64,000 nucleotides of DNA, taken from the NCBI RefSeq assembly GCF_016908395.1, contig NZ_JAFBDU010000001.1, forward strand, positions 248,001 to 312,000, in the 5' to 3' direction. Origin of the DNA: Metabacillus crassostreae (lineage in GTDB: Bacteria > Bacillota > Bacilli > Bacillales > Bacillaceae). Positions 7,662 to 16,280 of the stretch are shown piece by piece. The translations under genes were made by a program, and so were the position numbers. Position 1 is the first letter of the stretch; each line of letters opens with the position of its first letter. Under the pieces are notes generated by a model that was given only the letters and a program-made list of their open reading frames with translations, made no database searches and was not told the DNA's origin.

Positions 7662-8891
7662 TTATTTAGGTATTGCAATTGGAAATCTAAGCGATATTTT
7701 AGTACCGTAGCCTACTTTACTTTGAATTGAGATTGTACCTTTCATAGCTTTGACAATACTAAATACAACCATCATTCCTAAACCCGTGCCTTTTTCTTTT
7801 GTAGAAAAATAAGGCTCTCCAATTCGGTTAATTTGTTCTTCAGTCATTCCAACTCCTGTATCAGAGATTTGAATTAACACATGATGTTGAAAAATTGATG
7901 TATAGATTGATAAAACTCCACCATGTGGCATAGCTTCAATACAATTTTTGGTGATATTTAAGAGGCATTGATGAAATTGTTGTTTGTTTCCTTGGATAAT
8001 ACAGGATGCAAATTCTGTTTCAAGGCTGACAGAATTCATATTTGCATATGTTAGAATAATATCCTCAATCTGTTTTAATTGGACCTCAATGTCAAGTAGT
8101 TCCCAGTTAGTGGGTGCAGGTTTTGCAAACGTTAAATAGTCATTAATAATATTTGATGCAGTGTCTAATTCTTCAATAGCTAATCTAATGTAGCTCTTTC
8201 TCTTTTCTAGAGGAAGATCATCATCCTCTAACACAAGCTGAAGAAATCCTCTAGTAACTGTAAGGGGATTTCGCACTTCATGAGATACACTAGCAGCTAG
8301 CTGACTAACGATTTCTGATTTCTCGGATTTAGCAATTTGTTGCCTTAACAGAATTGTCCCTCTTATAGATTCCATTATGTATCCTATAACAAACATTGAT
8401 ACTGCCGGGAAATTTAAATATAAGAGAGTGTGAACTATGCTTGTTTCTTCATGTTGCCTCCATAAAAACATTACGACAGTGAAAATAAAGGCAATGGATG
8501 TCATGATAGTAAGCTTTTCTGATATTTTAGAGTTTATAAACTTCTTGGAAAAAACGCCACATATTAAACCAAGTATTGCAAAAATTATTATTAAAGCTCC
8601 GATAGAACTTGTGAAGCCATAGAGAAATATTGTAAACAAGACGATAAACGAAAATAATATAGCTGCTACATATATGCCTCCATAAAGTCCTCCTATAATG
8701 AAAGGTATGAATTTTAAATCATGTAAAAACGATTCTTGAAAGCGAAATATTATACAAAGTGCAATCGTAATCGAGAAAACTACACAGATTATTATTTTGC
8801 TTTGATAATGACTTGTCTTTTCTGCCCATATATGGTGAACAAAAATACCGACTAAAATAAATAGTAAATTAAGGATTAATTCATATAACAT
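7662..8891 (-). CDS. Membrane sensor histidine kinase, KinB-like
   Basis: 409 residues. The first 180 form about six membrane segments with short loops. The cytoplasmic part has the H-box SHEVRNPLTVTRGFLQLV, N-box NITKNCIEAM, G1 DTGVGM and G2 KGTGLGMMVV. Topology and length resemble KinB, one of the kinases that feed phosphate into the sporulation phosphorelay through Spo0F. No response regulator lies next to it, as usual for phosphorelay kinases. The sensor has no large extracellular loop, so it probably senses the membrane or a partner lipoprotein. The sporulation role is inferred from similarity in layout, not proven. Confidence 0.75.
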   Translation of the reverse strand: MLYELILNLLFILVGIFVHHIWAEKTSHYQSKIIICVVFSITIALCIIFRFQESFLHDLKFIPFIIGGLYGGIYVAAILFSFIVLFTIFLYGFTSSIGALIIIFAILGLICGVFSKKFINSKISEKLTIMTSIAFIFTVVMFLWRQHEETSIVHTLLYLNFPAVSMFVIGYIMESIRGTILLRQQIAKSEKSEIVSQLAASVSHEVRNPLTVTRGFLQLVLEDDDLPLEKRKSYIRLAIEELDTASNIINDYLTFAKPAPTNWELLDIEVQLKQIEDIILTYANMNSVSLETEFASCIIQGNKQQFHQCLLNITKNCIEAMPHGGVLSIYTSIFQHHVLIQISDTGVGMTEEQINRIGEPYFSTKEKGTGLGMMVVFSIVKAMKGTISIQSKVGYGTKISLRFPIAIPK

Positions 8892-9112
8892 ATATTCGAC
8901 CTAGCTTTCATAGAGAAAATATTATCAGTAAGGTATATCTAAAGATCTTTTTGAATAGTAGATAATATTAATTGAAATTCGACAAAGAATCTAGAAATCC
9001 TTTTTATTTACAAAACCTTAATATAATTCAAATGAAATTTTATAGAAATAAATGGATAAAAGTTTCCGTTAGAACACAAAGTATTCTTTGTAGAAGAAAG
9101 GAGGAAATAGTT

Positions 9113-9298
9113 ATGACAAATTTAAACGAACTAGAACTACAAAACCTTCGTCATTTAATTGGAGGACATGAAACATGTGCAACTAAATTAGATACATTTG
9201 CACAGCAATGTACTGATCCACAAATTAAATCTATGTTACAAAATCATGCAAATAGTGCAAGACAAACAAAACAACAACTAATGACATATTTAGGATAG
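9113..9298 (+). CDS. Small coat-associated protein (YraE/CotF-like)
   Basis: 61 residues, helical: LNELELQNLRHLIGGHETCA, then KLDTFAQQCTDPQIKSMLQN. The size and pattern match the short partner of CotF-like proteins (YraE type in B. subtilis). ATG 9113 follows AAAGGAGG at good spacing; an in-frame reading that begins farther upstream at 8972 crosses this site and is rejected. The next gene, a CotF-family protein, starts 13 bases after the stop, so the two form an operon. Expected to be made in the mother cell and deposited in the spore coat. Confidence 0.75.
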   Translation: MTNLNELELQNLRHLIGGHETCATKLDTFAQQCTDPQIKSMLQNHANSARQTKQQLMTYLG

Positions 9299-9311
9299 GA
9301 GGTTTTTTTGC

Positions 9312-9566
9312 ATGTTAACAGAAAAGGATATGGTGTCAGATTACTTATCAGATTTGAACTCTAGCTTAGCTACATATGCTCAAATTATCTCACAATGTGA
9401 TAATCAGGCATTAAGAAATACACTTATTCAAATCCGCAACGCTGACGAACAAAAGCAATGGGAGCTATATCAAGCAGCTCTACAGCATAATTACTATACA
9501 CCAGCATCTCAAGCAGAAGTACAAGATATTCAACAAGTCAAACAACAATTTTCACAAGGAAGCTAA
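9312..9566 (+). CDS. CotF-family spore coat protein
   Basis: 84 residues with the CotF-like ferritin-type helical pattern: EKDMVSDYLSDLNSSLATYA, a second helix with CDNQALRNTLIQIRNADEQ, and a tail YYTPASQAEVQDIQQVKQQF. In B. subtilis CotF is a processed coat protein. AGGAGG lies before ATG 9312. It forms a two-gene operon with the upstream small protein, closed by a strong terminator. A paralogous set lies at 54.0-54.7 kb in this same window. Confidence 0.8.
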   Translation: MLTEKDMVSDYLSDLNSSLATYAQIISQCDNQALRNTLIQIRNADEQKQWELYQAALQHNYYTPASQAEVQDIQQVKQQFSQGS

Positions 9567-9604
9567 AAAAATCCCCTCCTAAAATTTTGGAGGGGATTTT
9601 TTAA
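9566..9604 (+). terminator. Strong terminator
   Basis: AAAAAATCCCCTCC..GGAGGGGATTTTTT, a long perfect hairpin with A- and T-tracts on both sides. Confidence 0.9.
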
Positions 9605-9706
9605 TAGGATGATGACTTAATTTTATAAAAAGAGTTGAATTATCCAAGCCGAGTTCAATTGAACACATATATATACCAGTGTGTGGTTTACAAGGAGGTG
9701 AACGGG

Positions 9707-10258
9707 ATAGATTGTAATCATATAATCAAAGACCAAATAATGGAATTTGATTATCATATGAATCGGTTATTGGAATCTAATGAGAAAACGACAGATATGC
9801 TAGAGGAATTACTAGGAAATTCGCTATCAATTAAAGTTTTATGTCAGAAATACAAAATTGATAAAGAGACAAATGATATCACTTTGTACAGAGAAAGTAT
9901 CATGATTGATCCTCAAAAAAATATAATTGTATCACAAAATTTTGTCCTACTTTTTCCTAAGTATATTCCAAGATCTGTTTATTACAATATGATATGGAAA
10001 AGGAAGGGTATAGGTCATTATTTAAACCAATTCAATATCAAAACTAGTCGATTGATCACAAGCTATGGGTTAAAAAAAGATGCTGAGATGACAAATCATT
10101 TTCAAAAATCAGTTCGTATTATGTTTCCTTCAAGGAATTTCCCTATCCCTTTTAAGAAATATGATATTTATTTTGATGATTTTACAGTACCAGGATTCAG
10201 TATTATTGAGTATTTTAATCCCGAAATATTTATTAGAAGGAATAAATTTTCAAAGTGA
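9707..10258 (+). CDS. Chorismate-lyase-like protein (DUF98-type)
   Basis: About 184 residues. The pattern HMNRLLESNEKTTDMLEELL, then a strand region with ESIMIDPQKNIIVSQNFVLLF, then YIPRSVYYNMIWKRKGIGHY (compare IGRLL in the family) and LITSYG, resembles the chorismate pyruvate-lyase/UTRA fold as in DUF98 proteins, which release pyruvate from chorismate to give a hydroxybenzoate. This is a pattern match, not a confirmed homology. Two PaaK-type ligases follow. Start: AAGGAGG at 9692-9698 points to ATA 9707 eight bases on. Upstream TTG 9635 and GTG 9683 have no ribosome binding site, and ATG 9740 has none either. So either ATA is used or the start codon was lost. Confidence 0.55.
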   Translation: MDCNHIIKDQIMEFDYHMNRLLESNEKTTDMLEELLGNSLSIKVLCQKYKIDKETNDITLYRESIMIDPQKNIIVSQNFVLLFPKYIPRSVYYNMIWKRKGIGHYLNQFNIKTSRLITSYGLKKDAEMTNHFQKSVRIMFPSRNFPIPFKKYDIYFDDFTVPGFSIIEYFNPEIFIRRNKFSK

Positions 10259-10412
10259 AGTAGTTTTATAGTCTATTAGGCATTTTACTAGATTTTCAAT
10301 TTCTCTATCACTTTTTATTCTATTATCACATATTTTATCTAAAAGTTAGTTTTTTTTGCTTATCTAGTGTGCTTATTGTGAAATTAAGAGAATATCAGGA
10401 GGAAGAAAAAGT

Positions 10413-11750
10413 ATGACATCTAAATTTGAAGAAAAAATTCGTAAGTTAAAAAAACCAATGCCAATTTCGAGATATTTCGCCTCTAATTCACTCCATCCAG
10501 ATTCTATGATACCAGAGAAGGTTAGACAATATCAGTTAGATTCATTAAAGGAAATTTTAAAACGTGCTTATACAAATAATGAAATGTACCGGGCGAAAAT
10601 GGATGAAGCAGAATTAACACCTAATACCTTCAAAACATTAGAAGATATACAAAAAATGCCCTTTTTAACAAAGGAAGATCTTCGAGGAAATCCTTATGTT
10701 TTATTAACCTGTGACAAAGAAGAAATTGCACTTGTTCAGGTATCTACTGGCACAACTGGTGGAGAAGAAATTTATATGCTTTACACATGGAATGATTACT
10801 ATTTACATGATTTAGCCCCGAGATATCCAAAGCTTTTTCCAATAGATCCACCAGATGTTTGTTTAAATGGTTTACCTTATGAAATGAGTGCTGCTGGATT
10901 AGCTTTTCATAAAACATTTATGGAAGGATGCAATGCAACGGTTATTCCTGCTGGTAAAGGAGGGGCATACTCAACACCAGAAAAAACATTAAAAATGATT
11001 AAAGATTTACAACCTAATGTGATCATTACAAGTCCATCTTGGGCAATCATGCTTGCTGAAGAAGCAGAAAAGCAGAATTTTGATTTTTCAAGCTTACAAT
11101 TAAAATATGTTTATTTAACAGGTGAAGGGTGCTCTCCGGCTTTTCGTAGAAGAGTTGAAAAGATATTCGGGGCTACTGCGAACTTCTTCTATGGTTCTTT
11201 AGAATGTGGTGTACTTGGAATCGAATGTGATGATCATAGTGGTTATCATCTTACTGAAGCACATGTTTATATGGAAATTATTGATCCGAATACAGGTGAA
11301 GTACTAGAGCCAGGTGAAATAGGAGAGATAGTTATTACAAGCATGCTTCGTTATGATGCGCCAATTATTCGCTTTCGAACTGGTGATTTAGGATATATTG
11401 AAACAGATCAATGTGAATGTGGTGTAACTTTGCCTAAATTTCATTTAAGAGGAAGAGTTCGTGATCAAATTAAATATAATGGAACATCTTTTTCTCCTTT
11501 TTATCTTGAAGAATTTTTGATGAGTCAGCCAGAAGTAGGAAACTGGTATGAATTCGTTATCGATCCAGAGGAAGATAATGAAGAAATTCATGTTCGTTGT
11601 GAATTAGCTAGTGATGTTGAGCCAACTGAGGAGCTAGCTGAATCTTTAGCGAGTAAAATGGAATATTCAACTGGAATTCCTTTCACATTTGAATTTATGG
11701 AAAAATTACCACGTCCACAAGGTAAGACAATTCGCGTTGTTTATGAATAA
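10413..11750 (+). CDS. PaaK-type AMP-forming acyl/aryl-CoA ligase 1
   Basis: 445 residues, the usual length for phenylacetate-CoA ligase-like enzymes. The adenylate-forming core motifs are present: P-loop VSTGTTGGEEIY (around residue 111), YGSLECGVLGIEC in the position of the Y-G-x-T/S-E motif, and RFRTGDLGYI, followed by a Cys pair (C-E-C-G) typical of PaaK zinc-like clusters. It would activate a carboxylic acid with ATP and join it to CoA or pass it to another acceptor. GGAGGAAG precedes ATG 10413. The second ligase follows 41 bases downstream and the DUF98-type gene lies 154 bases upstream. The substrate is unknown; a hydroxybenzoate fits the neighbours. Confidence 0.8.
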   Translation: MTSKFEEKIRKLKKPMPISRYFASNSLHPDSMIPEKVRQYQLDSLKEILKRAYTNNEMYRAKMDEAELTPNTFKTLEDIQKMPFLTKEDLRGNPYVLLTCDKEEIALVQVSTGTTGGEEIYMLYTWNDYYLHDLAPRYPKLFPIDPPDVCLNGLPYEMSAAGLAFHKTFMEGCNATVIPAGKGGAYSTPEKTLKMIKDLQPNVIITSPSWAIMLAEEAEKQNFDFSSLQLKYVYLTGEGCSPAFRRRVEKIFGATANFFYGSLECGVLGIECDDHSGYHLTEAHVYMEIIDPNTGEVLEPGEIGEIVITSMLRYDAPIIRFRTGDLGYIETDQCECGVTLPKFHLRGRVRDQIKYNGTSFSPFYLEEFLMSQPEVGNWYEFVIDPEEDNEEIHVRCELASDVEPTEELAESLASKMEYSTGIPFTFEFMEKLPRPQGKTIRVVYE

Positions 11751-11791
11751 GTATTAACAAAGCTCTAAGTTTAAATAAAAGGGTGTTTGTA

Positions 11792-13036
11792 ATGGAAGAA
11801 CAAAAACTTATTATGAAACTACAAGAGGCGATTGAACACGCAAAGGTATCCACATTTTATCATAAGCACCTTTTACAGAAACGTATCGAGAAATTAGAGG
11901 ATTTTAAAGAGATTCCTTTTTTAACAAAAAATGATTTGCGGAATCATTCTCCTTTTGGTCTCTTAGCTTCAGCAAAGGAAGAGCTTGTTCAATATCATGA
12001 ATCATCAGGTACGACCGGCAATCCTATATCTATATGGTTTTCTGAAGGGGATTTGAATCGTATTGTTAATCGAACAAACGAAACAGCTGTATTATTTTCA
12101 AAATACGATACAATGATTGTGAGATTTCCTTATGCCATGTCAATTATAGCTCATACGATGCATGAAACAGGAAGACGGAACAATACTTGTATTATTCCTG
12201 CAGATAGTAGAACTAGTATAACCCCGATGTCTCGTGTTATTGAATTATTAATAAAATGTGAAACAACAATTCTTGCCTGTATGTCACTTCATGCCATCAT
12301 GCTTGCAGAGGTTGCTGTTTCTCAAGGTTTAGATCCTAAAGTTAGTTTTCCTAATCTTCGAGCCATCTGTACAGCAGGAGAGCCAATAACCTCTTTTAGA
12401 AGAAATTTAATAGAGGAAATATGGGGAGTACCGGTTTTTGACAACTACGGTATGACTGAAACAGGTACGATTATGGTCGATTGTGAATATCATCATCTTC
12501 ACCCTGCACATGAAGATTTTTATATTGAGGTGTTGAATGAGGATTTTACTACACCAACAAAGCCTGGTGAAATTGGGAATTTAGTGATCACAACATTAAA
12601 TAAACCCGCTACACCAATGATCCGGTATCTTACTGGTGATACTGTAAAGGTTTCTGAAGATCTTTGTAAATGTGGTAAACGAGTATACGAGATTCATGGA
12701 AGAAAAGAACTTCAATGGAAGGTGAAAAATCGCCACTTTGATATATGGGATTTAGAGGAAATCATTTCACCACTTTCTAGTCGTAAATTTTGGGCTGCAA
12801 GAGCTCGTGATAATGTTTTGTATATTGTTATAGAAAAAGAGAATACAACTGATAAAATAGCTTGTGAATATTTAGATTTTCTTTATGATCAATATGGAGT
12901 AGAAATTAAGATTTATTATGTTCAAAAAGGTGCACTTTATGATCGTCAGGAACCTTTGTCATTTGGTATGAAAGGCAAGCCAAATTATATGTTAACTGAA
13001 CTAGAGCTTGATTATATTCTTAATAGTTTAGACTAA
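11792..13036 (+). CDS. PaaK-type AMP-forming acyl/aryl-CoA ligase 2
   Basis: 414 residues, a clear paralogue of the preceding gene: ESSGTTGNPISIWF P-loop, DNYGMTETGTIMVDC, MIRYLTGDTVKV and a Cys pair CKCGKRV. The C-terminal subdomain is diverged. ATG 11792 is chosen because AAAAGGG lies eight bases upstream; GTG 11783 is too close to that site. It forms an operon with ligase 1 and is closed by a hairpin. Two adjacent unequal ligases suggest two substrates, or a ligase plus a transfer enzyme, in one pathway. Confidence 0.8.
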   Translation: MEEQKLIMKLQEAIEHAKVSTFYHKHLLQKRIEKLEDFKEIPFLTKNDLRNHSPFGLLASAKEELVQYHESSGTTGNPISIWFSEGDLNRIVNRTNETAVLFSKYDTMIVRFPYAMSIIAHTMHETGRRNNTCIIPADSRTSITPMSRVIELLIKCETTILACMSLHAIMLAEVAVSQGLDPKVSFPNLRAICTAGEPITSFRRNLIEEIWGVPVFDNYGMTETGTIMVDCEYHHLHPAHEDFYIEVLNEDFTTPTKPGEIGNLVITTLNKPATPMIRYLTGDTVKVSEDLCKCGKRVYEIHGRKELQWKVKNRHFDIWDLEEIISPLSSRKFWAARARDNVLYIVIEKENTTDKIACEYLDFLYDQYGVEIKIYYVQKGALYDRQEPLSFGMKGKPNYMLTELELDYILNSLD

Positions 13037-13042
13037 AGTTTC

Positions 13043-13078
13043 AGCCTCTGGATACGATTAGGTTCAGAGGTTTTTTTC
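13043..13078 (+). terminator. Terminator of the ligase operon
   Basis: CCTCTG..CAGAGG hairpin followed by TTTTTTT. Confidence 0.8.
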
Positions 13079-13189
13079 TATGATAAAATTGGTTGTAATA
13101 GTTACAGATGATCTAAAAAGGAAAACAATATAGCTATAATATTATACAACTGATGATTGAACAATCTATCTTGGGAGATGATGTACTTT

Positions 13190-13486
13190 ATGCAAAAGTT
13201 ATCAGATATACAAATTGATGAATTCTTGAGGTTAATAGAGGGGTGGAAGCTATCTAATGATAAGTGGCTTGAGAAGAAATATCGATTTAAGGATTATTTA
13301 AAAGGAATAGAATTTGTCCAGAAAGTAGCAAATCTATCAGAGGAACTAAATCACCATCCATTTATATCAATTGACTATAAACTTGTCACCATTAGATTGT
13401 TCTCCTGGAGAGCAAAAGGGATTACAGAACTCGATTTTGAATTGGTTAAAAAATATGATGAAGTTTACAAAGAGCTGATGTCTTAA
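13190..13486 (+). CDS. 4a-hydroxytetrahydrobiopterin dehydratase (pterin carbinolamine dehydratase)
   Basis: 98 residues in the start chosen here. MQKLSDIQIDEFLRLIEGWK, KKYRFKDYLKGIEFVQKVAN and the active-site block EELNHHPFISIDYKLVTIRL..GITELDFELVKKYDE match the PCD/DCoH family (conserved HHP pair and a later Trp/His region). The enzyme dehydrates 4a-hydroxytetrahydropterin to recycle the cofactor of aromatic amino acid hydroxylases; in bacteria without such hydroxylases it may serve molybdopterin or folate chemistry. Several starts (TTG 13157, ATG 13178, 13181, 13190) are possible; the family begins near 13190. It has its own transcription unit. Confidence 0.85.
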   Translation: MQKLSDIQIDEFLRLIEGWKLSNDKWLEKKYRFKDYLKGIEFVQKVANLSEELNHHPFISIDYKLVTIRLFSWRAKGITELDFELVKKYDEVYKELMS

Positions 13487-13513
13487 ATGTATTGTAGTAA
13501 CTCAGAAAATAGC

Positions 13514-13543
13514 ATGAAAAAGTCAGATCGACTCTTTTTTCGG
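13514..13543 (+). terminator. Weak terminator
   Basis: AAAAAGTC-AGATC-GACTCTTTTTT, a short A/T-flanked hairpin after the dehydratase gene. Confidence 0.55.
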
Positions 13544-13583
13544 TAATTCTAAGGATAAGTTTCTTTAAAAAAGTGCTTTAAAA

Positions 13584-13626
13584 GCTAAAAAAACCAGGAG
13601 CTTTTTTTGAGCCTCCTGGTTTTTCC
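13584..13626. terminator. Terminator, mainly for the SASP gene
   Basis: AAAACCAGGAG..CTCCTGGTTTT hairpin beside the 3' end of the minus-strand SASP gene, with A- and T-tracts on both sides. Confidence 0.85.
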
Positions 13627-13627
13627 T

Positions 13628-13819
13628 TTATTGCTTCTGATTCTGCAGCTGGCTTTCACCTAACGCAACTAAGCGCTTTGTCATTTCTCCACCAACAGAA
13701 CCATTAGCACGAGCTGTCGTATCGGCACCTAGTTCAACTCCTAATTCATTCGCAATTTCCTCTTTCATGGAATTTAGAGCATTTTCTGCACCAGGCACTA
13801 ACAATTTTTGTCTTGCCAT
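13628..13819 (-). CDS. Alpha/beta-type small acid-soluble spore protein
   Basis: 63 residues carrying both family signatures: the protease GPR cleavage region [20 protein letters not shown] and the DNA-binding [16 protein letters not shown]. These proteins coat spore DNA and protect it from UV and heat, then are degraded on germination as amino-acid supply. ATG 13819 follows AAAAGGGGTG. Monocistronic with its own terminator. In B. subtilis such genes are transcribed by sigma-G in the forespore; I did not identify a promoter here. Confidence 0.97.
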   Translation of the reverse strand: MARQKLLVPGAENALNSMKEEIANELGVELGADTTARANGSVGGEMTKRLVALGESQLQNQKQ

Positions 13820-14086
13820 CGTACAACACCCCTTTTGAATGATTTTTTAGGAACTGTGAGCACCGATGAGATGCTCATAATTTAGAATGCCCAGCAGTTA
13901 TTTTTTTATAAATCCTTATTTTTACGGCTTCCACAATTTTTAGGTATGTAATCAAACTAAAATTTAAGATAAGAAGATATAATATTTTTGTTTTTATTCA
14001 GAGATGTTAAACGTGATAAGTGACAACTTCTAGAATATATATTTCTTGACTCCATGGCTAATTATTTTAAACTTAAGTCATTATCT

Positions 14087-14264
14087 TTTGATAAGTCTGT
14101 TTTTGTAAACTTTGTTGTTATTAGAATCATGATGGAAACAACTCTGTATAAAGTCAAGTTGCATCTTTTCTTCTACAAATCACAACTTTTCTGCGATATC
14201 ACACTTGTTACAAAAGATAATGTTGTTTATTCGCAACAATCTTTCAGAAAAGAGCCTTTGATAA
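14087..14264 (+). mobile_element. MITE copy A (GGCT-type inverted repeats) with 8-bp target duplication
   Basis: The element is 14095-14256 (162 bp), flanked by a perfect direct repeat TTTGATAA (14087-14094 and 14257-14264). Left end GTCTGTTTTTGTAAAC, right end complement GGCTCTTTTCTGAAAG: imperfect inverted repeats. It shares TTTGTTGTT, ATCTTTTCTTCTACAAAT and TTTCAGAAAAGAGCC with four other copies in the window. It carries no transposase. The 75-codon frame across it (14054-14281) is probably not a gene. Confidence 0.85.
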
Positions 14265-14597
14265 AAAGAACCTATCAATAAACCACTTCATTTATATGCT
14301 CCATTCATGCAAGTGAACCGCCCTTTTTCTTTTTTTACTACTCATCCAAACTTCATCCAACAATTCAAACAAATAGAAAAGACTATTAACTATATGGTAT
14401 TTTTCTAAAACCTTTTACTTTACTGTAATTTATTTAAAAAAATATCATGCTGGTAGGTTCTAACAAATACTATAGAGAATATACTGAAAATAGATTTACG
14501 AGTACATATAAGCTAAGCATCAATTTACTAACTCCATGAATTTCTTCTTGTTTGTAATAGAGGTAAATCAATTCATTATGTTGAGGAGTGTAAGCGT
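14265..14597. other. Gene-free stretch upstream of the aldehyde dehydrogenase
   Basis: AT-rich DNA of about 330 bases that must contain the aldehyde dehydrogenase promoter. No riboswitch fold or further repeat is recognised. Confidence 0.4.
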
Positions 14598-16091
14598 ATG
14601 CAAAATGTAACGACTAAGCAAATTGATTTAAGTCCTAGATTAGTAGAGTTTCTAAAAGAAGAGAAGAAATTATTCATTAATGGAGAATTTGTACATTCTC
14701 TTACAGGTAAAACCTTTGATACATTAAACCCAGCAACAGGTGAAATACTTGCATCAGTAGCAGAAGCTGGTGAGGGGGATATAAATTTAGCTGTAAAAGC
14801 AGCTAGAGAAGCATTTGATAATGGTCCATGGTCAAAAATGGGAACGGCTGAAAGAAGCCGACTTATCTATAAACTAGCAGATTTAATTGAAGAGCATAAA
14901 GTAGAGCTTGCACAGCTTGAAACTTTAGATAATGGAAAACCATATCGTGAAACGTCAAATGCAGATATTCCATTAGCAATTGAGCATTTCCGTTATTTTG
15001 CTGGATGGGCAACAAAGATCGTTGGACAAACAATTCCTGTTCAAGGTAATTTCTTTAACTATACTCGTCATGAAGCTGTAGGGGTTGTTGGGCAAATCAT
15101 CCCTTGGAACTTCCCGCTTTTAATGGCAGCATGGAAGCTTGGTGCAGCATTAGCTTCAGGCTGTACAATTGTCTTAAAGCCAGCAGAGCAAACACCACTT
15201 TCAGCATTATATTTAGGTAAATTAATCAATGAAGCTGGTTTTCCAAAGGGTGTTGTAAATATTGTTCCAGGGTTTGGCCAAACAGCAGGATCACCGCTTG
15301 TAAACCATCCATTAGTCGACAAAATTGCATTTACAGGTTCTACAGCCGTAGGAAAAGCTATTATGAAACAAGCAAGTGAATCATTAAAACGAGTAACTCT
15401 AGAGCTTGGTGGCAAATCACCGAATATTATCCTTCCTGATGCTGACCTTTCTAAAGCAGTTCCAGGTTCATTAATGGGAATAATGTTTAATCAAGGTCAA
15501 GTTTGCTGTGCTGGCAGTCGTTTATTCGTTCAGAAAAAACAATATGACAATGTCGTTGCAGATTTAGTTTCATTAACAAAAGAGATTTCACAAGGTAACG
15601 GTTTAGTTGAAGCAACGACGATGGGTCCTTTAATTTCTGCTCAACAGCAAACCAGAGTTAAAGGGTATATTGATAAAGGAATTGAAGAAGGTGCAGAAGT
15701 GTTAGCTGGTGGAACTATTCCTTATGATCAAGGATACTTCGTTTCTCCTACTATTTTTGCAGATGTAAATAACTCTATGACGATTGCAAAAGAAGAAATT
15801 TTCGGACCTGTAGTAGCTGCCATGCCATTTGATGATTTAGATGATCTCGTTGATAAAGCGAATGATTCTACTTATGGTTTAGCTGCAGGTGTATGGACAC
15901 AAGATCTGAAAAAAGCTCATAATATTGCACACCGTATACAAGCAGGTACAGTATGGGTGAACTGCTATAATGTCTTTGATGCAGCAAGTCCTTTCGGTGG
16001 ATACAAACAATCTGGTATTGGTCGCGAAATGGGTAGCTATGCATTAGAAAATTATACTGAAGTGAAAAGTATTTGGATGAATATGGAGTAA
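14598..16091 (+). CDS. NAD-dependent aldehyde dehydrogenase (DhaS-like)
   Basis: 497 residues, the standard ALDH length. GVVGQIIPWNFPLLMAAWKL (cofactor-binding loop), FTGSTAVGKAI, catalytic glutamate in VTLELGGKSPN, catalytic cysteine in NQGQVCCAGSR, and the C-terminal SPFGGYKQSGIGREMG are all intact. It oxidises aldehydes to acids with NAD+ in the cytoplasm; sequence resembles the broad-range DhaS/ALDH1-type group in Bacillus, so the substrate is not fixed. GAGGAGTG precedes ATG 14598. Monocistronic, with a hairpin 70 bases after the stop. Confidence 0.93.
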   Translation: MQNVTTKQIDLSPRLVEFLKEEKKLFINGEFVHSLTGKTFDTLNPATGEILASVAEAGEGDINLAVKAAREAFDNGPWSKMGTAERSRLIYKLADLIEEHKVELAQLETLDNGKPYRETSNADIPLAIEHFRYFAGWATKIVGQTIPVQGNFFNYTRHEAVGVVGQIIPWNFPLLMAAWKLGAALASGCTIVLKPAEQTPLSALYLGKLINEAGFPKGVVNIVPGFGQTAGSPLVNHPLVDKIAFTGSTAVGKAIMKQASESLKRVTLELGGKSPNIILPDADLSKAVPGSLMGIMFNQGQVCCAGSRLFVQKKQYDNVVADLVSLTKEISQGNGLVEATTMGPLISAQQQTRVKGYIDKGIEEGAEVLAGGTIPYDQGYFVSPTIFADVNNSMTIAKEEIFGPVVAAMPFDDLDDLVDKANDSTYGLAAGVWTQDLKKAHNIAHRIQAGTVWVNCYNVFDAASPFGGYKQSGIGREMGSYALENYTEVKSIWMNME

Positions 16092-16160
16092 GTAACTCTG
16101 TAAGAAGATCCTTACACTTTTTGTGCCAAAACATGTAAGTCAAAATTGATTATAGTTTTT

Positions 16161-16191
16161 AGATCATAGCCATTGGTTATGATCTTTTTTT
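16161..16191 (+). terminator. Terminator
   Basis: AGATCATAGCC-ATT-GGTTATGATCT followed by a T-tract. Confidence 0.85.
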
Positions 16192-16280
16192 GTTATCTAA
16201 CTTAATAAATAGATAGGCAAAAAAAACCAAATTAGTGTAAAATTTAGAGATAAATTCACTAAAGGAACATAGGAGAATAT

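Noticed and set aside
14054-14281. 75-codon frame around MITE copy A
   Set aside because: Most of it is the mobile element and its target duplications; no ribosome binding site.
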